Shown one piece after another: positions 9,051 to 18,800 of a stretch of 64,000 nucleotides of DNA. Position numbers and translations under genes: made by a program. Origin of the DNA: Myxococcales bacterium (lineage in GTDB: Bacteria; Myxococcota; UBA727; GCA-2721815); the NCBI GenBank assembly GCA_002721815.1, contig PBLQ01000014.1, positions 8,156-72,155 on the forward strand. Direction: 5' to 3'. The notes beneath the pieces are model-generated. The model was given only the letters and a program-made list of their open reading frames with translations, searched no databases and was not told where the DNA came from. Numbering within the stretch: position 1 is the stretch's first letter; each line of letters starts with the position of its first letter.

Positions 9051-10532
9051 TTAAGAGGCTGGCCATTGTGGGCGGCGTTGGGTAAAATCAAACTGGTTTT
9101 CGAGCACGTGAGCTGTTTCTAAAAGTTGTTTTTCCGAAAAAGCCGGCCCCAGAAGTTGCATGCCAAGGGGGAGGCCGTCGGGAGAAAACCCGCCGTTGAT
9201 GGAGATGCCGGGAATGCCTGCGAGGTTGCATGAGATGGTGAACACATCGCTGAGGTACATCTGCAATGGGTCGGCCGTCTTTTCGCCCAAGCTAAAGGCG
9301 GGGGTTGGGGTGGTGGGCGATAAAATGAGATCCACCTCTTGGAACGCTTGGTCAAAGTCATCGGCAATTTTGCGTCGTGCTTTGAGGGCTTTGAGGTAAT
9401 AGGCGTCGTAATAGCCAGCGCTCAAAACGTAGGTGCCCAAAAGGATACGTCGTTTGCCCTCTTGCCCAAAAAGTTGGCCTCGGGTTTCGTTGTACATGGC
9501 GTCGAGGCTTTCGTCGGCACCGCGTCTGGGTCCGTAGCGTACACCATCAAAGCGCGCCAAGTTGGAGGAAGCCTCAGCGGTGGCCACGATGTAGTAAGTG
9601 GCTATGGCATAAGGGGTATGCGGCAATGAAATGGGAACGATGGTGGCACCCTGGGCTTTGAGTTGCGCTTGGGTGTGGGCCAAGGCTTCTGCCATGGCCG
9701 GGTCAAGCCCATCCAAATCGACGGTTTCTTTGGGAACGCCTATTTTCAAACCTTGAAGATTTTGCGGGGCTTGGGCATCTGTTGTCTCAACGTCTTTTTC
9801 CACGGAGGTGGCATCTCGTGGATCGAAACCTGAAATGGCTTCATACAGCCATGCGGTCCCCAGTGCATCTCGAGCCATGGGGCCCACCTGGTCCAATGAC
9901 GAGCCGTACGCCACGACGCCAAAACGAGACACACGTCCGTAGGTGGGTTTTAATCCGGTGATGCCACAAAATGCAGCGGGTTGGCGAATGGACCCCCCGG
10001 TGTCTGTACCGAGAGCACCAAAACACATGCCGGCGGCCACCGCAGCGGCTGCACCCCCCGAAGAGCCCCCGGGCGCTTTTTGAAGGTCCCATGGGTTTCG
10101 GCAAAGCCGGTAGCCACTGTTTTCATTGGAGGAGCCCATGGCGAACTCATCGAGATTCAATTTGCCCAGAATCACCGCTCCTGCGGCTTCGAGTTTGCGG
10201 GCAACGGTGGCGTCGTAATTGCTTTGGTAGCCCGCCAATATTTGTGAACCCGCGGTGGTGGGCATGTGCTGCGTGAGAATGTTGTCTTTAAGGGCGAGGG
10301 GAATGCCATCCAGTTTGCTTAACGGGCTGCCCTGGGCCCGTCGTGCATCGCTGGCTTGGGCTTGTTGCAGCGCGAGGTCTTTGTCGATGTGCAAAAAGGC
10401 ACCCACTTGTTCGTCATGGCGCTGGATTTGTTCAAGACAAGCATGGGTCAGCTCAACACTCGTGGCTTGGCCTGAGGTTAAAGCCGCATGGGCTTGTGAG
10501 AGGGTGAGTTGGGATAAGTTTTCAGTGGTCAC
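9051..10532 (-). CDS. gatA: Aspartyl/glutamyl-tRNA(Asn/Gln) amidotransferase subunit A
   Basis: 493 residues. GatA is the amidase subunit of GatCAB, which releases ammonia from Gln for amidation of Glu-tRNA(Gln) or Asp-tRNA(Asn). The amidase-signature catalytic elements are present: the Lys in IPLALKDN, the GGSSGGAAAAVAAG loop, and TDTGGSIRQPAAFCG with the acylated Ser. The first codon is GTG. It lies 10 bases after gatC. The kinase-like partner GatB is not in this window. Confidence 0.97.
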   Translation of the reverse strand: MTTENLSQLTLSQAHAALTSGQATSVELTHACLEQIQRHDEQVGAFLHIDKDLALQQAQASDARRAQGSPLSKLDGIPLALKDNILTQHMPTTAGSQILAGYQSNYDATVARKLEAAGAVILGKLNLDEFAMGSSNENSGYRLCRNPWDLQKAPGGSSGGAAAAVAAGMCFGALGTDTGGSIRQPAAFCGITGLKPTYGRVSRFGVVAYGSSLDQVGPMARDALGTAWLYEAISGFDPRDATSVEKDVETTDAQAPQNLQGLKIGVPKETVDLDGLDPAMAEALAHTQAQLKAQGATIVPISLPHTPYAIATYYIVATAEASSNLARFDGVRYGPRRGADESLDAMYNETRGQLFGQEGKRRILLGTYVLSAGYYDAYYLKALKARRKIADDFDQAFQEVDLILSPTTPTPAFSLGEKTADPLQMYLSDVFTISCNLAGIPGISINGGFSPDGLPLGMQLLGPAFSEKQLLETAHVLENQFDFTQRRPQWPAS

Positions 10533-10542
10533 AACAGCAGTC

Positions 10543-10821
10543 CTATTCGATGATGCGGGGGACGCGAACCAGGCGGTTTTCGTAGCCTTCGGAGCCTTGG
10601 AGGGCTTGCGGGCCAGCCACGTCAGCCGCCTTATCGGCCCGTAATCGGAGGGTGAGATCGTGGGGGTGATAGAAGGGTTCGACCCCCTCTACGTCCAATT
10701 CATCGAGTTTTTCGATGTAGGCCAGGATTTGTTGGAGATCTTTTTGGAGGGATGCTTCAGCCTCTGGTAAGACTGACATTTTCGATAAGATATTGATATT
10801 ATTTATGTTTTTGTCTGACAT
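10543..10821 (-). CDS. gatC: Aspartyl/glutamyl-tRNA amidotransferase subunit C
   Basis: 92 residues. GatC is the small belt subunit that links GatA and GatB. The core LQQILAYIEKLDELDVEGVEPFYHPHDLTLRLRAD and the ending ENRLVRVPRIIE match the family. The usual N-terminal helix (VxxLARLxLSEEE) is poorly conserved here and replaced by an Asn/Ile-rich start, an oddity. I prefer the ATG at 10821; a second in-frame ATG lies 18 bases upstream. First gene of the gatC-gatA-hinT unit, divergent from rplC. Confidence 0.92.
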   Translation of the reverse strand: MSDKNINNINILSKMSVLPEAEASLQKDLQQILAYIEKLDELDVEGVEPFYHPHDLTLRLRADKAADVAGPQALQGSEGYENRLVRVPRIIE

Positions 10822-10985
10822 GTGCCATTCCAGGGTCATTTTTTGCGTGCGGGGCCAATCTAGCGCGAACTTGAGGCCTTGTCGCCCCTTGATCTTTCTT
10901 TTTCAGCATTTACAGTCCCCCAGCCCAATGAAGGGTTCGGGTCCGCTGGCAGGTTTCAGGCTGTGAATGACCCATGGAGTGAAAA

Positions 10986-11714
10986 ATGAGTTTAGCTGTA
11001 TTAGCAACCAAAGAAGGCATGACCCAAATGTTTCTCGAAGATGGTGTTCGTGTCCCAGTTACCGTTATGAGAGTAGAACCCAACGTAGTGGTTCAGAAAA
11101 AGACCGTTGAAAAAGACGGCTACAACGCATTGCAATTGGGTTACGGCGACATCCGCGAAAAGCTGGTGACCAAGCCCGAAGCAGGCCACATGAAAAAGGC
11201 CGGCGTAGACATGAAGCGTTACTTGCGCGAAGTGCGTGTGACCGAAGAAGAGTTGGCCCAGTACGAAGTCGGCCAATCCATCACCGCAGAAATCCTCGCA
11301 GAGTCTGAATCCTTGGATATCGCAGGGGTGAGCAAAGGCCGCGGTTTCGCCGGTGTGATGAAGCGTCACAACATGAAAGGCTTTCGCGCCACGCACGGTA
11401 CCCACGAGTATTTCCGTCACGGGGGTTCCATCGGTTGTCGTGCCAAGCCCGGTAAAGTTTTCAAAGGCAAGAAGATGCCTGGCCACATGGGCAACGCCCG
11501 CGTGACCGTAAAGAACTTGCGCGTCATCGAAGTTGACGGCGAAGAAGGTGTCGTGATTGTTCGTGGTTCCATTCCTGGCCCCAAAGGCGGCTTGGTAGAG
11601 TTGCATCAATCCAGTCGCAAGGTACGTCCGCTGCACGGCATAGGTGGCGCGGTGATTACCGAGCGTTCCAAGAACCCAATGAAGGCTTCCAAAGCCGCGG
11701 GTTCCCGACGATAA
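10986..11714 (+). CDS. rplC: Large-subunit ribosomal protein L3 (uL3), stand-alone
   Basis: 242 residues, about 30 longer than E. coli L3; the extra length is mostly C-terminal. Recognisable by GVSKGRGFAGVMKRHNMKG, HGGSIGCRAKPGKVFKGKKMPGHMGN and the VTVKNLRVIEVD strand. L3 binds 23S rRNA near the peptidyl-transferase centre and nucleates 50S assembly. It normally sits in the S10 operon between rpsJ and rplD; here neighbours are gatC and an uncharacterised gene, and a strong terminator follows. The Gln that PrmB methylates in E. coli (in GSIGQNQ) is not present. GGAGTG precedes the ATG. Confidence 0.97.
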   Translation: MSLAVLATKEGMTQMFLEDGVRVPVTVMRVEPNVVVQKKTVEKDGYNALQLGYGDIREKLVTKPEAGHMKKAGVDMKRYLREVRVTEEELAQYEVGQSITAEILAESESLDIAGVSKGRGFAGVMKRHNMKGFRATHGTHEYFRHGGSIGCRAKPGKVFKGKKMPGHMGNARVTVKNLRVIEVDGEEGVVIVRGSIPGPKGGLVELHQSSRKVRPLHGIGGAVITERSKNPMKASKAAGSRR

Positions 11715-11724
11715 GATTTGCATT

Positions 11725-11756
11725 AAGCCTCCCAGCACTTGGGAGGCTTTTTTTTT
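11725..11756 (+). terminator. Intrinsic terminator of rplC
   Basis: Stem AAGCCTCCC / GGGAGGCTT (9 perfect pairs, 7-base loop) running into nine Ts. It begins 10 bases after the rplC stop, so rplC ends as a single-gene transcript. Confidence 0.93.
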
Positions 11757-11791
11757 GAAAAGGCTTTATTGAAGTCACGAGAGGATGAGAA

Positions 11792-12178
11792 ATGGCAGCA
11801 ACCGTTGAAGATTTGACAGTTAACTGGGAAGAAGATGGCGAGCTTCGTGTGAAAGAAGTGGCCAAACACTGTTTGAGCAAAGGCTCTTGGGCCACCGTCA
11901 TGTTTTTGTTTCAAGAAATGGATCCAAAAACCAAAGAATACCGACCCCCAAAAATCGGGGTGCGTCGCTACCGCAAATTGAGTGGTGAGTACAAATACCA
12001 AAGTAAGTTCAACATCTCCTCCGAAAAGCAGGCCATGGAAATGGTAGATGTGATGCAAAATTGGTTTGGTGAGAATGGCGAAGGACGCAAGCTCAATGCG
12101 GCCATCGAAGAGGCCAAGGCCACCGCTAAGGCTGAGGCAGCCAAAGCACCACCCGCAGAAGCAGCGGCTGAAGCGTAA
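11792..12178 (+). CDS. Small conserved-looking protein of unknown function
   Basis: 128 residues, cytoplasmic. A compact globular part (residues ~10-95) contains SKGSWATVMFLFQEMD, PKIGVRRYRKL, and YQSKFNISSEKQAMEMVDVMQNWF, followed by an Ala/Glu-rich tail. The pattern of basic beta strands followed by a helix is reminiscent of small nucleic-acid-binding folds, but I cannot name a family. GAGAGG precedes the ATG. It lies just after the rplC terminator and ends 2 bases before a convergent gene. Confidence 0.75.
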   Translation: MAATVEDLTVNWEEDGELRVKEVAKHCLSKGSWATVMFLFQEMDPKTKEYRPPKIGVRRYRKLSGEYKYQSKFNISSEKQAMEMVDVMQNWFGENGEGRKLNAAIEEAKATAKAEAAKAPPAEAAAEA

Positions 12179-12180
12179 AC

Positions 12181-13503
12181 TTACTTCTTTTTCTGGAAGA
12201 ACTTAGACAGGAAGCCAGACTCGGGCGCGTTTTTCGCATCGAGGGCTTCCTGTTCTTCTTTGAGCCGTTGAATCACCACACTCTTTTCTTTTTTAGCTTG
12301 TGCGTGATCAGGGTCCATTTTGAGCGTTTTGTCAAAGAGCTGTAAGGCGGTGTGGTAGTTATCGTCACGAATGCACAGCAGGCCCAAACGGTATGCCGCC
12401 TCTGGGTGGTGAAAACGTTGGATGGTCTCAGACAATATTTCTTTGCCTCGCTGAATCATCTTTGCATTTCGGTTTCGCGGGTTCGTGGCAATGCACCAAG
12501 CCAATGACGTGTGATATTCCGGCACTTCGTCATCGAATTCAATGGCCAGTCGAAAGTGCTCCTCAGCTTTTTGGTATTGACCCTTTTTGAGATAGCTCTC
12601 AGCCATGGTGTTTTGCGTTTGTGCATCACGCGAACGTCTCATTTTGCCACTGCGCATCACCCTGGTGTTGATGGCACCACTTTCCAGTTGGGCATCGTAG
12701 TCTAATCGTTTGTTGAAGTCTTTGAGGGTATTGTAGGCTTCATTGAGTTTCCCAAAAACCGCCTTGGCCAGTTCGTGTACTTCAGGAAGGTCAATCCCCA
12801 AACGGGTCAAGTTGTCTGGGTGCATCTCTTTTACTAAGGAAAAATAAGCGGTTTTAATATCGCCATCTTTTGCCTTGGGGCTGATGCAAAGAAAATTATA
12901 ATGGTCTTTGTTCATGAGCCGTTCATAATTTTCGATGACTTTTCGGATGGCCATCCGTTGCTGTGACGTGCCCGCGATTTTTATTTTACGCGGATCCAGA
13001 CGATTGCTTTTGTTTGACTTACGACTGCTCCTGAGTTGGGGAGGGGCAGGGGGGGCCGCTTTTCGGCTGACCGATTTTTCTTTCTCAGCGGGTTTGGCGG
13101 GCGCTCGGGGCTTGAGTTGCTCTTTGCGTATTTTTTTACGTGCCGTATCTTTGACCCCGCGGAGTGCATTGCGGTGTTTACGAATCTCCAATGGAACGAT
13201 GTGTCGTGCTTTTTCTAAATCGGTGAATTCTAGGATTTCCCCCAGGTAAAGTCCGTGGAGCAGTGCCAGGGTATCCATTTCGGGAAGGACACCTGAATCC
13301 AGAAGGTCATCAAAGTTGCGCGGATTTTTCACCAGCCGAAACAGGACTTTTTCATCTTCTGTGAGTTTGAGTTGGTCTTCGATGGCTTTGGCTAAGGTGG
13401 ATTTTAAGCACACCGCTTTGCTTTTGTTGGCCTCATGCCAACCCTGGTGGGCATCTTCCTTCATCTTCGTTCGTGCAGAGAAATATTTGGTTAGTTGAGC
13501 CAT
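12181..13503 (-). CDS. J-domain protein with C-terminal TPRs
   Basis: 440 residues. The N-terminal third contains KLTEDEKVLFRLVKN and PRNFDDLLDSGVLPEMDTLALLHGLYLGEILEF, resembling the DUF4388/PilZ-neighbour type helical modules of myxobacteria. A Lys/Pro/Ala-rich linker follows. The J domain is at about residues 200-275 (DHYNFLCISPKAKDGDIKTAYFSLVKEMHPDNL) with an intact HPD, so it could stimulate an Hsp70 ATPase. TPR helices occupy about 295-415. The start at 13503 lies 8 bases after the upstream lipoprotein stop; longer in-frame starts run through that gene and are rejected. Third gene of a coupled trio with two exported proteins. Confidence 0.85.
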   Translation of the reverse strand: MAQLTKYFSARTKMKEDAHQGWHEANKSKAVCLKSTLAKAIEDQLKLTEDEKVLFRLVKNPRNFDDLLDSGVLPEMDTLALLHGLYLGEILEFTDLEKARHIVPLEIRKHRNALRGVKDTARKKIRKEQLKPRAPAKPAEKEKSVSRKAAPPAPPQLRSSRKSNKSNRLDPRKIKIAGTSQQRMAIRKVIENYERLMNKDHYNFLCISPKAKDGDIKTAYFSLVKEMHPDNLTRLGIDLPEVHELAKAVFGKLNEAYNTLKDFNKRLDYDAQLESGAINTRVMRSGKMRRSRDAQTQNTMAESYLKKGQYQKAEEHFRLAIEFDDEVPEYHTSLAWCIATNPRNRNAKMIQRGKEILSETIQRFHHPEAAYRLGLLCIRDDNYHTALQLFDKTLKMDPDHAQAKKEKSVVIQRLKEEQEALDAKNAPESGFLSKFFQKKK

Positions 13504-13511
13504 GAGTGAAT

Positions 13512-14342
13512 CTATTGGGGACCGCAATAGCCCACATTGTTGGTTAAGTCGTAGCAGCGCTCGCCCGTTGGACAGGCCGGGTTGGCACCTTGGGTGAGGG
13601 AGCAATAGCGTTTGCAAACGCCGCTGGTATTGCCCGCTTCGGTGTAGCAGAATGCGCCGATGGTGCATGCATTGGAGAAGACGTCGCAGGGCTCGCCGGC
13701 GGCGCCCATGCCAGGGGCGATACAATAAAAAGCGTTAATGCTCACGTCCAGGGGTTCACAGCCTTGGCTGTGGCTGGGACAGTCGTTACAGGCGGTGGCA
13801 TAGCTGCACTGAAAAGGATCACACCCTTTCACGCAAAGGCCGCTGCCCACGCCATTGACCAAACTGACACAGTAGTTGTTCAAGGGGCTGTTGGTGTCGC
13901 AATCGGTGTGCTCAGAGCAAACCCCTTCTTGGCAGAAACCTTTGATGGACAATCCCAAGCTGGCATCGGCCTCAAAACAGCGACTGCCAACGGGGCACTG
14001 TTCAGCATCTTTGCCCATATAGGGTTCACATGCTTGTCGGCATCTTTTCCCTGTGCCCACGGTGACGCTGAGATCGCAGTTGATGTCGGATGCACAACCT
14101 TCATAGTAATCGATACACGTCAGCCCTTCTGAGCATTCCTCGGTGGTTTCGCAAGCGTCATTGGCTTGCAGCGTCTCTGAGAGAACGCAAACATCATCTT
14201 TACAGAAGTAGCCGGACTCGCATTGTCCTTCGCTGTTACACGGCAGGCCTTCGATATCGCTTTCGGCGTAAAACTGGACCAAACAGCTCGAAGCGAACAG
14301 GGCACAACACAGCGTGAAAAAATTCAAGGTTGCTCTTTTCAT
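13512..14342 (-). CDS. Cysteine-rich lipoprotein
   Basis: 276 residues. Signal peptide with lipobox (ALFASSC), so probably lipid-anchored on the envelope. About 30 cysteines occur in short repeats such as CNSEGQCESGYFCKDDVC and TTEECSEGLTC, a knottin-like or EGF-like pattern common in myxobacterial surface proteins. Disulfides would form outside the cytoplasm. The ATG overlaps the stop of the upstream PEGA/TPR gene as ATGA; GGGAGA lies upstream. No specific family assigned. Confidence 0.82.
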   Translation of the reverse strand: MKRATLNFFTLCCALFASSCLVQFYAESDIEGLPCNSEGQCESGYFCKDDVCVLSETLQANDACETTEECSEGLTCIDYYEGCASDINCDLSVTVGTGKRCRQACEPYMGKDAEQCPVGSRCFEADASLGLSIKGFCQEGVCSEHTDCDTNSPLNNYCVSLVNGVGSGLCVKGCDPFQCSYATACNDCPSHSQGCEPLDVSINAFYCIAPGMGAAGEPCDVFSNACTIGAFCYTEAGNTSGVCKRYCSLTQGANPACPTGERCYDLTNNVGYCGPQ

Positions 14343-15793
14343 TCTTCAAGTCTCCCTGCGAACCAAATGGGTTGGGTGAGCTGCTCTTGGGCCAAGACAT
14401 CGTCGATTTGTGTTTTGCGGCCATAGCCTTTCACCAGTTGGTAGATGCCCACGCCGCTTAAAACGGCGCTCACGCCGTAGCTGATATCGGCACCCAGTGC
14501 ACGGTAAAACCAAGCAGTTTTGATCTCTTGGGCTTGGGTTTGTGGATAGTTTTTAAAATCTCCTCGGGGTTGTTGGCTTAAAATGGCCAAGGTGATGCCA
14601 CTGGTGAGGGCCAAGCCAGAAAGGGTGAGAAAAATATAGCCGCTGCGTATTTGGTCGTTGATGCCTTCGGTCGCCACGGGTGGTGGCACGTAACCGGGGT
14701 CACTGGGTTGCAGTTGCGCGTCGGGTTGAACCTTTGGAATGCTGTACTGTGGTTTGCGAAAAGATGAGGCCAGCCAGCTTTCGACTTCTCCCCTGAACAA
14801 TGGGGAAAGGGTCGAGAAGGATTTCTGTGCTTCTTGGTACACTTCACCCGTGATGCCGTCGGCGAGGATACCAAAGACCGTCACGTCGGGGCCCAGGGCT
14901 TGAACCCGCAAAATAAGCATGCGGTCTACTTTTAAAATTTGCCCCAGTTGGCTCAAGCTTGCGGTGTTGCCTTGTCGAATGGGGCCCAGCGCACTTTGAT
15001 AGTTGGCAAGGCCACGGGTGGGGGAGAGGGCGGATTGAATGGTGGTTTCTTGGTGCGGGGCCACATCGATCAAGCGCCCATCGTTTTGATAGCCAGGCGA
15101 CACCAGGCGCAGATAATGGCGACCGGTTGGAATTTGATCCATTTGTAACGGCGCAATACCGCGAAAACGTCCGTCCAACCATACTTCAGCCATTTGCGGA
15201 GAGGCGAAGACCCCAAGTCTGCCAGTGCTCGCCTCACTTACTTTTAGGTGTGCTTCTTCCATTGCAGGGACGGCCACTTCGGGCATGATCTCAGACGGCA
15301 TTTGGGCTCGTGGGTCCAGTGTGAGTGCTTGGGCAAAGGCGTCGATGGCCGCCGGTTGGTTACCCAAGAGTGCTTGAGTAGCCCCCATCATCAAATAGGT
15401 CTGCACCACGGGCTCAGAACTTGTCCAATGGGAAGCGCTTTTTTCAAAAGAGATACTGGCCGCCGTGAGCAAAGTCAGGGCACCGGTCAAATCCAACGCA
15501 TCGTAAGCGGTGGCCGCCTCTTTCAGCTTGAGCAAGGCTTCGCTGTGGGCTTGTTGGCCCGGCAAGTTTTGGCCCTCCAACAAGGTCTCTAAGGGGAATA
15601 CATTGTAACTGGGCGAACGATCAAAACCCGTGCGCGCGATGTAGCCAATTTCAAGGGTGGGCTGTTCCGCTGCGCGGTCGGTGGGAATTGGCACGATGGC
15701 CAGGGTGAGCCCGCTGTTGGAAAAGGCCGTTTGCGGCGCGGCCAAGGAGAGCCCAGTGAGCAAGGCCAAGCAAGGATAGGTATACCGTTTCAT
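14339..15793 (-). CDS. Exported TPR/PEGA protein with C-terminal membrane helices
   Basis: 484 residues. Signal peptide (LALLTGLSLAAPQTAFS). TPR-like helices at about 75-170 include AAIDAFAQALTLDPRA. A PEGA-type domain at about 188-245 reads GRLGVFASPQMAEVWLDGRFRGIAPLQ. Two hydrophobic segments near the C-terminus (IFLTLSGLALTSGITLAIL and ALGADISYGVSAVLSGVGIYQL) should anchor it in the membrane. The second in-frame ATG was chosen because GGGA lies at better spacing. It heads the operon with the Cys-rich lipoprotein and the J-domain protein. Role unknown; PEGA suggests surface or polysaccharide association (inference). Confidence 0.82.
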   Translation of the reverse strand: MKRYTYPCLALLTGLSLAAPQTAFSNSGLTLAIVPIPTDRAAEQPTLEIGYIARTGFDRSPSYNVFPLETLLEGQNLPGQQAHSEALLKLKEAATAYDALDLTGALTLLTAASISFEKSASHWTSSEPVVQTYLMMGATQALLGNQPAAIDAFAQALTLDPRAQMPSEIMPEVAVPAMEEAHLKVSEASTGRLGVFASPQMAEVWLDGRFRGIAPLQMDQIPTGRHYLRLVSPGYQNDGRLIDVAPHQETTIQSALSPTRGLANYQSALGPIRQGNTASLSQLGQILKVDRMLILRVQALGPDVTVFGILADGITGEVYQEAQKSFSTLSPLFRGEVESWLASSFRKPQYSIPKVQPDAQLQPSDPGYVPPPVATEGINDQIRSGYIFLTLSGLALTSGITLAILSQQPRGDFKNYPQTQAQEIKTAWFYRALGADISYGVSAVLSGVGIYQLVKGYGRKTQIDDVLAQEQLTQPIWFAGRLEE

Positions 15794-15865
15794 AGTCATC
15801 CCAAAGTTCGATAAGGGCCCCAGGCTAGCATTCTTGGGGCCCCAAAAGAAAATTCTTTGTGATGA

Positions 15866-18800
15866 TTACATGCTTCTGCGGTAGGCGCCCCCAACGCTGT
15901 ATAAAGCATCTGAAATTTGGCCCAAACTACAGGTTTTGGTGGTTTCCAGAAGCTCTTCAAAGAGGTTGGCACCCTTTTGAGCTTGGGATTTAAGCTGTTT
16001 TAAAGCCAACGCCGCCTGGGCTGCATTGAGTTGATGAAGGCCTTGGAGACCGTCCAGTTGGGCTTGTTTTTCTTCTTCGGTGGAGCGAATGAGTTCCGTT
16101 TCGCCCATCACGCCAGCCCCTTGTGGATTGAGGTAGGTGTTGACCCCAATAATGGGAATCTCACCGGAGGCTTTGAGTCCTTCGTAATGCATGCTCTCTT
16201 CTTGAATCTTGGAACGTTGGTACATGGTCTCCATGGCGCCCAAAACGCCACCGCGCCGGTCCAGGGATTCAAACTCTGCGAGCACCGCTTCCTCCACCAA
16301 GTCGGTGAGCTCCTCCAGGAAATAAGCACCTTGAAAGGGGTTTTCGTTTCGCGTCAGACCCAGTTCGTGGTTGATGATCAACTGAATGGCAATGGCCCGA
16401 CGTACGGAATTCTCGGTGGGGGTGGTGATGGCCTCATCAAAAGCATTGGTGTGTAACGAATTACAGTTATCCAAGATGGCGTAAAGCGCTTGCAGGGTGG
16501 TCCGAATGTCGTTGAAGTCAATTTCTTGGGCGTGCAAAGAGCGACCCGAGGTTTGAATGTGGTATTTCAGTTTTTGCGAGCGGCCGTTGGCCCCGTACAG
16601 ATCGCGCATGGCAATGGCCCAAATACGTCTAGCCACCCGGCCGATGACTGCATATTCAGGATCCACGCCGTTGGAGAAGAAAAAGGAAAGGTTGGGGGCA
16701 AAGGAATCAATGTCCAACCCACGAGCGCGGTAGTATTCCACGAAGGTGAACCCATTGGCCAAAGTGAAGGCCAGTTGACTGATGGGGTTCGCCCCAGCTT
16801 CAGCGATGTGGTAGCCACTAATACTCACGCTATAAAAGTTACGCACTTGATTGGCGGAGAAATAAGCTTGAACATCGCCCATCATGCGCAGTGAAAATTC
16901 GGTAGAAAATATACAGGTGTTTTGAGCTTGGTCTTCTTTAAGAATGTCCGCTTGCACCGTGCCGCGCAGGGATTGCATCACGTCTCTTTTAGCCTCAGCA
17001 TAGAAATCTGGGTCGACGATTTTATCAGATGACACCCCCAAAAAGCCCAAGCCATTTCCGTCGTGACCTTCAGGCAGTTCCGCACGATAAACAGGTTGGG
17101 GTTGACCATGTTTGTCGAAATGGGCTTTGATCTTTTCTTGGGTTTCCGCCCAAGCGCCATTGGCTTTGAGCCGGCGTTCCACTTCAGCATCAATGGCCGC
17201 TTTGAAAAAGAAGGCCAAGATGGTGGGGGCGGGCCCATTGATGGTCATGGATACGGAAGAGGTTGGGGCGCACAAGTTAAAACCTGAATAGAGCCTTTTA
17301 GCGTCGTCCAGCGAACACACTGAGACACCGCTGTTTCCAATTTTACCCCAGATGTCCGGACGCTTATCCGGATCAGCTCCGTAGAGAGTGACGGAATCAA
17401 AGGCGGTGGACAAACGCACCGCGGGTTGGCCCTTGCTGACGAAGTGAAATCGCCGGTTCGTTCTTTCCGGCGTGCCTTCACCGGCGAACATGCGGGTGGG
17501 ATCTTCACCCTTACGTTTGAACGGGAAGACCCCCGCGGTGTAAGGGAAGCTGCCGGGCTTATTCTCTTTTCGTAAGTAACGGGTTTGGTCAGCCCAGTCC
17601 GCGGTTTGGGGCACGGATACTTTGGGGATGGCATTGCCACTGAGGCTTTCGGTGAAATTTTCCACCACAATAGATTTGCCCCGGACTTCGTAGCTTTGCA
17701 CTTCATCACGGTAGGCTTGGGCCATGCTCTTGAATTCGCTCAAGGCCTTTCGGGTGTCAGGGTGCAGTTCGTTAAGCAAATTGTTGTACTTGGCGCGCAA
17801 CGCCAGGTACTCGGGCTCACTGTTTTTGAGTTGATCTTCTGAAAAAGGCACCGCGGGCGGGGGCACGTCCATATCGAGCTCTTGAAGGGTGCGCCAAAGG
17901 CCGTCGGCGCGGGCCGCGATTTGGGCCTGGGAATCCGTATCGGCATGAAAGTCGCGGATTTGTTTGGCGATTTGTCCCAAGTAATTCACCCGGTCTGGAG
18001 GAATGATACTGGCCGTATTGGCTGGGCCTTCCGGAAACGGTTCGAAACCCCAGTCTTGTGGGCTTTCTGTTTTGCTTTGCAGGTGCTGAAAAAGCGCGTT
18101 GAAAAATGTGTTGGTACCCAGGTCAAAGAAGCGGTGGGCGCTGGTGCCATAGATCGGCATGTCGCGGAAGTCTTCTTGAAAACGCTCACGGTTGCGCTGG
18201 AAGGTTTTGGCCACTTCACGCAATGCGTCCTGGGCGCCCCGTTTGTCAAACTTATTGATGACCACCAGATCGGCGAAGTCCAACATGTCAATTTTTTCCA
18301 GTTGGCTGGGGGCGCCATATTCGGGGGTCATCACATATACAGATAGGTCGGCGAGTTCTGTGACTTCGCTGTCGCTTTGTCCAATGCCTGCGGTTTCAAG
18401 GATGACCAAGTCGTACCCACTGATGCGCAAGGTGGTGAGGGCGTCTTTCACGGCCGCGCTGGTGGCCAAGTGTGCACGTCGGGTGGCCATGGAACGGACA
18501 TACACGCGTTCATTGTTGGCAGCGTTCATGCGAATGCGATCCCCCAAAAGCGCCCCACCGGTTCGTCGACGCGAAGGGTCCACGCTGAGAATTGCAATTT
18601 GTTTTTGCGGAAAGGCTTGTAAGTACCGCAAGATAATCTCATCGATGAGCGAACTTTTTCCGGCCCCACCGGTGCCCGTGAAGCCAACCACCGGACAACG
18701 CTTGGCGGTAACGGCTTTTTCTTGAAGCTTGGCCAGGAGGGGAGACTGCAAGTCTTCTTGCAAGTGCAAGCGTTCCACAGTGCTCAAGACCCGGGCCACC

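Noticed and set aside
11001-11738. 245-residue frame antisense to rplC
   Set aside because: Complete overlap with L3 and no signs of independent expression; it even runs into the terminator.
13504-13725. N-terminal extension of the J-domain/TPR gene
   Set aside because: It runs out of frame through the Cys-rich lipoprotein gene and is Arg/Leu/His-rich shadow sequence.
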